Source: Mesorhizobium sp. LHD-90 (GTDB lineage Bacteria > Pseudomonadota > Alphaproteobacteria > Rhizobiales > Rhizobiaceae). From it: a stretch of DNA of 64,000 bases. Positions 16,707-23,939 of the stretch are shown here, one piece after another. The position numbers and the translations under genes are program-made. The notes under the pieces are model-generated. The model saw only the letters and a list, made by a program, of their open reading frames with translations. It was not told the origin of the DNA and did not search any database. Each line of letters begins with the position of its first letter. Positions within the stretch are counted from its first letter, which is position 1. Where the stretch lies: assembly GCF_030929505.1 (NCBI RefSeq), contig NZ_JAVFVV010000004.1, forward strand, positions 310,001 through 374,000, in the 5' to 3' direction.

Positions 16707-17486
16707 TCAGGACGTCCTGGTCGCTTTGCCGGCCCCGACCGGACAGGAAAGCACGGCCTTCGCCAGCCAGCCGCGCACCGCCGCGACATCCGGCAAGGTA
16801 TGGTGCGCCTCGGTCGCGCCGCGCGGCCGGACGCGGATTGACAGGCCCCCCGTCTTGTTGACGAATGTGAAGCCGCTCTCGTCGGACACGTCGTCGCCAA
16901 TGAAGATGGGCACGCGGCCATTGAACGGCTCGATCTCCAGGAAGCGGTCTATCGCCGCGCTTTTCAGCGCGCCGACCGGCAGGAACTCCAGCCCGGCATT
17001 GCCGGCGACGATGCGGTAGCCGGCCGGCAGCCGCGCCAGCGCCGTCTCGGCCGAGGCCTTGACCGCGTCGAAGGCCTGCGGCGCGGCGCGGGTATGGACG
17101 GCGAGCACCGGCCCCTTGCGCTCGAAATAGACGCCGTCGACATGCTCGAACTCGCGCTGCATCGCTTCCGCCACGGAGGCCACGTCTTCCGGCTCGTCGG
17201 CCGCCTCGATCGGCCCGCCGGGCTGCAGCCGGTGCTCCAGTCCGTAGAGCCCGGCCACGGGGATCTCCAGCGGCGAGAAGATGCGGTCGACCATCTCAAC
17301 CGAGCGTCCGGTGACGAAGGCGAGCGCCCCGTCGACCACCTCGCCGGCGGCGATGAGCAGGTCGCGCAACTCGTCGTCGACGGCGATGCCTTCGGGGTGG
17401 GCCTGGTGCTCGATCAGCGTGCCGTCGATGTCGAGGAAAAGCGCGAAGGGGGAACGGGGCAGGGGAGGTGTCATGTGTGTCGTCAT
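16707..17486 (-). CDS. otsB: Trehalose-6-phosphate phosphatase
   Basis: HAD-superfamily phosphatase of 259 residues, removing phosphate from trehalose-6-phosphate. Motif I LFLDIDGTLIEHQ (about residue 16), motif II FVTGRS, cap-domain signature GLYGLEHRL, and motif III/IV IFIGDDVSDESGF are intact. The length fits OtsB. Its start overlaps the otsA stop by 4 bp (ATGA), so both are made together. The gene pair makes the osmoprotectant trehalose from UDP-glucose and glucose-6-phosphate. Confidence 0.9.
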   Translation of the reverse strand: MTTHMTPPLPRSPFALFLDIDGTLIEHQAHPEGIAVDDELRDLLIAAGEVVDGALAFVTGRSVEMVDRIFSPLEIPVAGLYGLEHRLQPGGPIEAADEPEDVASVAEAMQREFEHVDGVYFERKGPVLAVHTRAAPQAFDAVKASAETALARLPAGYRIVAGNAGLEFLPVGALKSAAIDRFLEIEPFNGRVPIFIGDDVSDESGFTFVNKTGGLSIRVRPRGATEAHHTLPDVAAVRGWLAKAVLSCPVGAGKATRTS

Positions 17487-19243
17487 GCCCGTAGCCTCAC
17501 CACATTGTCCTCTGGGGGACGGGTTGCCGCCCAGGGGGCGGAGGACGTTCCGAGGTCGCGGAACTGTTCGCGCTGGCGCAGCCGGGCAGCATCCATCAGC
17601 ATACTGCCCGCCCAGCGGTAGACATTGTTCGAGCGCACCACCTCGCGCAGACGGCGCATGCGCATGGCCTGTTCATCCGGCGGCATGGTGAGGGCCTGGA
17701 AAAACGCCTCGCCCATGCCGCTTGGGTCGAACGGGTTGACGATCAGGGCCTCCAGCAATTCGCGCGAGGCGCCGGCGAAGGCGCTGAGCACCAGCACGCC
17801 GGCCTCGTCGTCGCGGGCCGCGACGAATTCCTTGGCGACGAGGTTCATGCCGTCATGCAGGCTGGAGACGACGCAGAGGTCGGCGGCGCGGAACAGCTCT
17901 GACAAGTCCGTATGGTCGTGGTGCTCGGGCAGCAACACGATCGGCTGGTAGCCGTCTCGGCCGTAGCGCTCGTTGATCTCGGCGACGAGGTCGAGGCATT
18001 CCTGATGCAGCGCCTGGTAGGCCGGCAGGGTTCCCCGGCTTGGTGCGGCGATCTGCAGGAAGACCAGCCGCCCGATCCAGTCCGAATGCTGGTGAAAAAA
18101 CTCGTCCAGTGCGTGAAACCGGTCGAGGATGCCCTTGGTGTAGTCGAGCCGCTCGACACCGACCGCCAGCTTGACGCCCGGCGGCAGGCCGTAACGCTCC
18201 AATACTTTTCGCCTGGCCTCGGCGGCCGTCTGCACGCGTTCCTCCGCTTCCGGCCATTCGATCGAGATCGGATAGGAATGCACCAGCGTGGTCTGGCCGC
18301 CATACGAGATGGCCGCGCCCTCGCGGTCGACGCGCGATTCGAGGAAACGGTCGACGCTCTCGACGAAATTGTTGCAGTGGAGCTGGATATGGAAGCCGAG
18401 GATCGAGCTGCCGAGCATGCCGTCAAGAATCTGCTCGCGCCACGGACAGACGCTGAACACCTCCGAATTCGGCCACGGGATGTGCCAGAAGGTGATGATG
18501 ATCGCCTCCGGCAGCCGCTCGCGGATCAGCCGTGGCAGAAGCGCGAAATGATAGTCCTGCACCAGCACGATGGGGCGCTTGGTCTTGGCTTCCTCGACGA
18601 CCGCCTCGGCGAACTTCCGGTTCACCGCCTGGTAGCATTCCCAGTCCGCCGCACGGAAGATCGGCCGGGTGAAGGCGATGTGGCAGAGCGGCCATAACCC
18701 CTCATTGGCGAAGCCGAGGTAATAGCCCTTGTATTCCTCCTCGCTCAGCCACACGCGCCGCAGCGTGTAGGCCGGCGCGTCGGGAGGCACCATTATGTGA
18801 CCGTTGCGGTCTACGGTTTCGCGGTCGGCCGAGCCGCCGCCATGGGCGATCCAGGTGCCGGCGCAGGTGCGGGTGATCGGCTCCAGCGCCGAGACAAGGC
18901 CGCTGGCCGGCACCTTCAGCTCGATGCCGTCCTCGCCGTGCTCGTGGACATAGGGCTCGCGGTTCGACACCACGATCAGCTCTGTGTCCGGCAGTTCGTT
19001 CGCCAGAATCTGCCGCAGCATCTCCGGCGACCACTGCATGAAGGCTTCGTCGGGAGAACGACCGTTCTTTTCGCCTTCGCGCAGGGCCGGCGCCGGGTCG
19101 AGCAGCGGCGCTGCAAGCGGCTGCGCCGGGGCGCGGCGTCGAAGCAGGACGACCACGCAGGCCAAGGCGGCCAGGGAGATGATCAGGCTTGAGGCAAGAA
19201 TGGTCCAATGAAGGGCGGCGGGAAACAGACTGTCTGGCGGCAT
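17483..19243 (-). CDS. otsA: Trehalose-6-phosphate synthase with N-terminal membrane anchor
   Basis: GT20 glycosyltransferase of 586 residues. Catalytic landmarks: [10 protein letters not shown] near the N-lobe, [36 protein letters not shown], and [16 protein letters not shown]. Residues about 13-36 ([20 protein letters not shown] followed by VVLLRRR) form one strong transmembrane helix with positive charges after it. A linker to about residue 75 precedes the enzyme. Standard E. coli OtsA is about 470 residues and soluble, so this one appears membrane-tethered. Start 19243 places the helix at the N-terminus; the longer open frame upstream runs through palindromic DNA and is rejected. The 645-bp upstream region is non-coding. 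Confidence 0.86.
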   Translation of the reverse strand: MPPDSLFPAALHWTILASSLIISLAALACVVVLLRRRAPAQPLAAPLLDPAPALREGEKNGRSPDEAFMQWSPEMLRQILANELPDTELIVVSNREPYVHEHGEDGIELKVPASGLVSALEPITRTCAGTWIAHGGGSADRETVDRNGHIMVPPDAPAYTLRRVWLSEEEYKGYYLGFANEGLWPLCHIAFTRPIFRAADWECYQAVNRKFAEAVVEEAKTKRPIVLVQDYHFALLPRLIRERLPEAIIITFWHIPWPNSEVFSVCPWREQILDGMLGSSILGFHIQLHCNNFVESVDRFLESRVDREGAAISYGGQTTLVHSYPISIEWPEAEERVQTAAEARRKVLERYGLPPGVKLAVGVERLDYTKGILDRFHALDEFFHQHSDWIGRLVFLQIAAPSRGTLPAYQALHQECLDLVAEINERYGRDGYQPIVLLPEHHDHTDLSELFRAADLCVVSSLHDGMNLVAKEFVAARDDEAGVLVLSAFAGASRELLEALIVNPFDPSGMGEAFFQALTMPPDEQAMRMRRLREVVRSNNVYRWAGSMLMDAARLRQREQFRDLGTSSAPWAATRPPEDNVVRLRA

Positions 19244-19489
19244 CGTCACTTTCTTCGTGTCGACCGACGCCCGGCACCGCCGTGGCCCGACGCTGCCGGA
19301 ACCGATCTTTCGAACAGGCGGCGGACGGGTAACTAATCGCAGCGCAATATGTTCCCGCGAAAATGCCGGAAGTTCGAGATCGTGTTCGGCCGCCCGGCGA
19401 TGCGGAGACGCGTCGGCCTGGTTTGGTCTTCGGCTCCGAAAGGCAGGATGCAACCGTCCGCCCGGGCCGTTTCGTGATGCAACTTTTGT

Positions 19490-19768
19490 GGCCCCTCTCT
19501 TGGATTTTCTACGACTTGGCCTTCGCTTTTCGCCCTTCGGGCGGCTCGGGCCAAGATCGTGAAAATCCATTCTCCCCCGCAAGGGGGGAGATACCGTTGC
19601 GCCGACGTTTCTGCCAATCACGACGGTTGACGTTTGGCGGAAAGGCCGATGCCGGCGCTATCTCCCCCCTTGCGGGGGAGAAAGCGATTTCAACATCTTA
19701 ACCGAGCGCCGAGCCCGAAGGGCGAGGATTGAGCGCGGTTAAGTGTTAGAAATCGCAAGAGAGGGGCA
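19490..19768. repeat. Long imperfect intergenic palindrome
   Basis: This lies in the 645-bp gene-free stretch 19244-19888. The outer arms (from GGCCCCTCTCTTGG on the left and its near complement at 19746-19768) enclose a second CCCTTCGGGC-containing match. They close on a perfect 23-bp inner repeat, 19571-19593 against 19659-19681 (TCTCCCCCGCAAGGGG core). Overall it would form a hairpin of more than 100 bp per arm with mismatches. The core resembles the palindromes at 51277 and 54812. The rest of the stretch shows no gene. Confidence 0.8.
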
Positions 19769-19888
19769 ACCGCTTGTTGAATCTCAACAGAGCGGCCATC
19801 GTCAGCATCTGTCAGGATTATTTTCCCAAGGCTTATCCCCTCCCTTTCCACCGGGCCGATAATCCTCGTCGCCTGTGCTGGGAAGGAG

Positions 19889-20732
19889 TTGGGCGCGATG
19901 GAGGTAAGTCCGGCGATCGACAAGAACTGGCAGGCGTTGAAGCGCCTGCTGGCCATGCTTGTCGGCATGGCCGAGATGGCTGGCGGCGCACCCACTCTTC
20001 CCCGCCATCTCCACCGCGCCATCCTCAAACTGCTGCGACCGGCCGAATCCGCGGCGCGGCGTTTGATCATCGCGGCGGCGCGGGGTCTCGTCGTGACCTT
20101 GCCGCCGGCTCGCCCGCGAAAACCGAAGCCCAAAAGCATCGAGCCCATCCTGCGCAGCCTCGGCATCGCCGTCACCATGTCGAATGCCGATCATGCCCGC
20201 GCCGAAGCGGCGAAGCGGGCCGCCGCCAAGCGAGCCGCCCGCCCGCGCACCATGAACCTGCCGCTGCTTGATCCGCTACGCATGCCTCGGTTTTGGAGCC
20301 GCCCCGCCCGGCCAGTGGTCCGAAGCGTGCCGCGCATCTCGGGGCTCGATTTCGGCGCGCAACTCCGCCCCCTGCCGCCACCACCGTCGCCCGACGATCC
20401 AGTCAACGCATCGCGGCTCGCCTTGCGGCTGGAGGCGTTGGGCCGCGCACTCGACGACCTGCCGGGTCAGGCACAACGTTTCGCCCGCTGGAAGGCGCGT
20501 CACGACGCAGCAGTTGCGCGGCAAAGGGAAGCCCGCGCCGCAGGCGCGCAAAACCAGCAACGCCGCGAGGCGGTACGCTTCCGGCGCATCTCGCCGCTGC
20601 GGCGCGGGCGTCCGCCCGGCGGCCGGCTGTCCCGCTACGACCCCACCGCGCAACATCCGCGAGATCGACGAGATTCTTGCGCACGCCCATGCGCTGGCCG
20701 TCTACGCGCTGGAAACTCCCGATACGTCATGA
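19889..20732 (+). pseudogene. Conserved hypothetical protein, probable frameshift near the C-terminus
   Basis: No function recognised. The first frame starts at 19889 (MGAMEVSPAIDKNW) and encodes a basic, Pro/Arg-rich protein with a helical N-terminal part (residues 1-75) and a linker rich in Lys/Ala/Arg. Up to about 20630 the frame looks real. It then runs into atypical Arg/Cys-rich sequence to 20830. One frame away a more protein-like ending, NIREIDEILAHAHALAVYAL, stops at 20732. A single-base shift near 20630-20650 would join the two. The change could be natural decay or a sequencing error. Downstream, 20733-21014 carries nothing recognisable before mnmA. Confidence 0.5.
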
Positions 20733-21014
20733 CGCGCGGCGGCTCGCTCCGGAAGGTTTGGGGGCAAGATCACGAGCGAAAGGCCTGGCCGGCGCGGATT
20801 TTTCCGCCCCGTGGCGACGATGGCGCTTGACCGGCCATCGAGCGCTATCGGCGATGCGCAGCCTCACACCCTATTATCCGACTTGCTCCGGTCAACGGTT
20901 CTGTCGATTGCTTCCTGGCGGCGGAAGGTGCGCGCAACTGGCGATATGACCTTGCTTGACCTATATTCGCGGTCTTGGCATGAAACGCCGGTTCGAAATC
21001 TTGGAAGACGCCTC

Positions 21015-22202
21015 ATGAACAGCCTCGATCTGCCGGGCAGGCCCGAGGATACCCGCGTGGTCGTGGCGATGTCGGGCGGCGTCGACTCTTCCGTTGTCGC
21101 CGGCATCCTGAAGCGCGAGGGCTACGACGTCGTCGGCGTCACGCTGCAGCTCTACGATCACGGCGCGGCCACGCACCGCGCCGGCTCGTGCTGCGCGGGC
21201 CGCGACATCGACGACGCGCGCCGCGTCTCCGAGACGCTTCAAATCCCGCATTACGTGCTCGACTACGAGGAGCGTTTCCGCAAGGCGGTCATCGACCCCT
21301 TCGCCGAGAGCTACGTGGCCGGCGAGACGCCGATCCCTTGCGTATCGTGCAACCAGACGGTGAAGTTCGCCGACCTTCTGGAGACCGCGCGCGACCTCGG
21401 CGCGGCGGCGCTCGCCACCGGCCACTACATCCGCAGCCGCGCGAACGGCACGCACCGGGCGCTGTTCCGGCCGGTCGATGCCGACCGCGACCAGAGCTAT
21501 TTCCTGTTCGCCACCACGCAGGAGCAGATCGACTATCTGCGCTTCCCGCTCGGCGGCCTGTCCAAGCCCGAGGTACGCGCCATCGCAGCCGAGCTCGGCC
21601 TGACGGTTGCCGACAAGCAGGACAGCCAGGACATCTGCTTCGTGCCGCAGGGAAAATACTCCGACATCATCGCCAAGCTGAAGCCGGCGGCGGCCACGCC
21701 CGGCGACATCGTCCACATCGACGGCCGCGTGCTCGGCCGCCACGAGGGCATCTTGCGCTACACGATCGGCCAGCGGCGCGGCATCGGCGTCGCCTCCGGC
21801 GAACCGCTCTATGTCGTCCATCTCGACGCCGAGCGCGCCCGCGTCATCGTCGGCCCGCGCGAGGCGCTGGAGACGCGAAAAATCTACCTGCGCGCCATGA
21901 ACTGGCTCGGCGACGACGATCTGGATGCGGCCGGCGCCGACGGCGTCGAACTGTTCGCAAAAGTCCGCTCGACCCGCCCGCCGCGCCCGGCGATGCTGCA
22001 TCGCCGCGGCGGCGTCACCTGGGTGGAGCTTGCGGAAGGCGAATCCGGCATCGCGCCGGGCCAGGCCTGCGTGCTCTATGGCGACGACGGCAACGACGCC
22101 CGCGTGCTTGGCGGCGGCTTCATCGAGCGCTCTGAGCGTGGCGCGGCGGCCGAGGCGATGCTGGCGAGGCTCGCCACACTGGCCCATATTGCAGCGGAAT
22201 AG
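21015..22202 (+). CDS. mnmA: tRNA-specific 2-thiouridylase
   Basis: The protein has 395 residues and puts sulfur on U34 of tRNAs for Lys, Glu and Gln. The PP-loop [13 protein letters not shown] (about residue 19) activates the uridine with ATP. Catalytic cysteines lie in [13 protein letters not shown] and DICFVPQG. The conserved GQRRGIG segment and a C-terminal beta-barrel follow. The start at 21015 has GGAAGA six bases upstream; the open frame extends upstream to 20811 but without coding character. It is followed after 8 bp by a small membrane-protein gene. Confidence 0.93.
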   Translation: MNSLDLPGRPEDTRVVVAMSGGVDSSVVAGILKREGYDVVGVTLQLYDHGAATHRAGSCCAGRDIDDARRVSETLQIPHYVLDYEERFRKAVIDPFAESYVAGETPIPCVSCNQTVKFADLLETARDLGAAALATGHYIRSRANGTHRALFRPVDADRDQSYFLFATTQEQIDYLRFPLGGLSKPEVRAIAAELGLTVADKQDSQDICFVPQGKYSDIIAKLKPAAATPGDIVHIDGRVLGRHEGILRYTIGQRRGIGVASGEPLYVVHLDAERARVIVGPREALETRKIYLRAMNWLGDDDLDAAGADGVELFAKVRSTRPPRPAMLHRRGGVTWVELAEGESGIAPGQACVLYGDDGNDARVLGGGFIERSERGAAAEAMLARLATLAHIAAE

Positions 22203-22210
22203 GTTCCTGG

Positions 22211-22594
22211 ATGGACCGGACAGGGATCAGGGATAGGGCGACAGCCGTTAGTCGCACTTTGACTGCCTCCTTCCTTGCAATCACGGACGTCAGAACACCT
22301 TGGCGAGCGAAACTGGCGGTCGGGTTCGTACTCGTAGGCTGGATGGCGGCAGGCACACTGATCAGTTCATTGACGCCATTGAACGGTTTCTCTGAACTGG
22401 CCTGGACCATTGTCGGCCTTTGTGCTGCCGTGACTATCCTGGACCGGCTAGTTCCCGCGAAACTGATGGCTGAACTTAGGGAAAAAGCCGGTTCGATAGA
22501 GGTTCAAGCACGCCTTCGCGCTTATCTCGAATGCATCGCCCTGCTTGTGGCTGCAGCCGCCGCCTTCGCCATCTGGTTTGTGGCTTGGCGGTAG
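22211..22594 (+). CDS. Small membrane protein of unknown function
   Basis: Unrecognised protein of 127 residues. Two clear hydrophobic segments occur, about 33-51 (AKLAVGFVLVGWMAAGTLIS region) and 108-125 (CIALLVAAAAAFAIWFVAW), with a weaker one at about 62-82. Between them is an amphipathic stretch rich in Glu, Lys and Arg. It starts 8 bp after mnmA on the same strand and probably shares its transcript. Base composition is somewhat less GC-rich than the neighbours. No motif suggests a role. Confidence 0.55.
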   Translation: MDRTGIRDRATAVSRTLTASFLAITDVRTPWRAKLAVGFVLVGWMAAGTLISSLTPLNGFSELAWTIVGLCAAVTILDRLVPAKLMAELREKAGSIEVQARLRAYLECIALLVAAAAAFAIWFVAWR

Positions 22595-22633
22595 CGGACT
22601 GCCGCGCGTCGCCACCGTTTCAGAGCTTAGCCG

Positions 22634-23587
22634 TCAGCTATGCGTCACCGTCCCGGCGGTCAGGATGCGCAGCACTGCCACGCCCTCCTCGCCGCTGGTG
22701 CGCGGCGGTTCGCGGGTCTCGATGCAGTGGATGAAATGCTCCAGCTCGCGCGTCAGCGGCATGCCGCCTTCGACCGGCACATAGGTCGGCTCGTTGGTGG
22801 TGGCGAGCCATTGGCCGCTGTCCTGCCAGACCTCGTGGTGGTAGATGGCGAGCTTTCGTTCCCACGGCTCGACATCGTCGAACACCGCCATCGCCCTGGT
22901 GCCGACCACGGTGAGGCGCCGCTCGCGATAAGGGTTGAGCCGCGAGGCGAACAGGTGGCCGCGCAGTCCGTCGGGGAAAAGCATGTGCAGGTGGGCGAAG
23001 TCGCTGAGCCGGTCGAGCAGCGCCGCGCCCTCTCCGCGCACATCGATCGGCGCCTGCCCGGTGATGGCGAGCATCATCGACAAATCGTGCGGCGCCAGAT
23101 CCCACAGCGCATCGTTCTCGGTATGGAACTTGCCGAGGCCCAGCCGGTGCGAGTGGATGTATTTGACCGTTCCGAGTTCGCCGTCGTCGATCAGCGCCTT
23201 GAGCTTTTCAAAGGCCGGGTGGAAACGCAGCACGTGGCCGGTCATGAAGATACGCCCGTTGCGGTCGGCTGCCGCCACCGCCCGCTCGGCGTCCGGCACG
23301 GTGAGCGCGATCGGCTTCTCGACCAGCACGTCCTTGCCGGCCTCGACGGCGCGCACCGCCTGCTCGGCATGGAACTGCGGCGGCAGGGCGATCACCACCG
23401 CGTCGACGTCGTCGCGCTGGAAAAGTTCGGACGGGGCGATCGCGAGGCAGTCGTGCTCGACGGCGAAACCCTCGGCGCGCGCGGCATTGGCGTCGGAAAC
23501 GGCGCGCAGCACGCCGAGGTCCCTGAGCGTGCGGACATGGTTCGCGCCCCAGTATCCGCAACCCAGCACAGCGATACTTGGCTTCAT
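22634..23587 (-). CDS. Gfo/Idh/MocA family NAD(P)-dependent oxidoreductase
   Basis: The protein has 317 residues. A Rossmann fold opens it (IAVLGCGYWGANHVRTL), followed by the family motif VLVEKPIAL, whose lysine is part of the active site, and an alpha/beta substrate domain with NDALWDLAPHDLSMM. It most resembles sugar or UDP-sugar dehydrogenases of the WlbA/MviM group, used in surface polysaccharide synthesis or sugar catabolism. It stands alone, converging on the mnmA pair, so context does not narrow the substrate. The start at 23587 is the first in-frame ATG before the Rossmann motif. Confidence 0.78.
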   Translation of the reverse strand: MKPSIAVLGCGYWGANHVRTLRDLGVLRAVSDANAARAEGFAVEHDCLAIAPSELFQRDDVDAVVIALPPQFHAEQAVRAVEAGKDVLVEKPIALTVPDAERAVAAADRNGRIFMTGHVLRFHPAFEKLKALIDDGELGTVKYIHSHRLGLGKFHTENDALWDLAPHDLSMMLAITGQAPIDVRGEGAALLDRLSDFAHLHMLFPDGLRGHLFASRLNPYRERRLTVVGTRAMAVFDDVEPWERKLAIYHHEVWQDSGQWLATTNEPTYVPVEGGMPLTRELEHFIHCIETREPPRTSGEEGVAVLRILTAGTVTHS

Positions 23588-23845
23588 CGAATCGAGAACT
23601 CTAGGAAGGCATCGGCCGGCAAATGGATAGCGGGGCAGACATAGCCACGCGCCTCCCCGAACTCAAGCCTGCGGCGCGCACGATTGATGTCAATCGAAAA
23701 CGTCGCTTCACCGGAGCGGCCAAGGCAGCACCGCCGCGAATCCGGCGGGAAAAGGAAGCGATGTGTCGCGCTTGACAGGTTCGGTCCGTCCCCCCTATAC
23801 CGCCGCTGCCTTGAACGCGGCCCGGAACGGATCGGCCGCAGGTTT

Positions 23846-23922
23846 GGCGGAGTAGCTCAGTCGGTTAGAGCAGAGGAATCATAATCCTTGTGTCGGGGGT
23901 TCGAATCCCTCCTCCGCTACCA
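23846..23922 (+). tRNA. tRNA-Met (anticodon CAT)
   Basis: A 77-nt cloverleaf with encoded CCA. The acceptor strand GGCGGAG pairs with CTCCGCT (one G-T), the D arm is AGCTCAGTCGGTTAGAGC, the anticodon loop is ATCATAA within AGGA/TCCT, and the T arm is GGGGGTTCGAATCCCTC. Anticodon CAT could also belong to a tRNA-Ile2 modified to lysidine; the acceptor sequence matches the elongator tRNA-Met of alphaproteobacteria. The flanking sequence shows no duplicated 3' end, so there is no sign of an integrated element here. Confidence 0.92.
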
Positions 23923-23939
23923 GCGCCTGTGATGCGCAG

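Noticed and set aside
17483-19621. Extended otsA start at 19621
   Set aside because: The extra 126 codons would be translated from palindromic DNA, with basic low-complexity sequence and no homologous character.
23846-23922. tRNA-Met as an integration site for a genomic island
   Set aside because: No integrase gene is adjacent and no repeat of the tRNA 3' end was seen.
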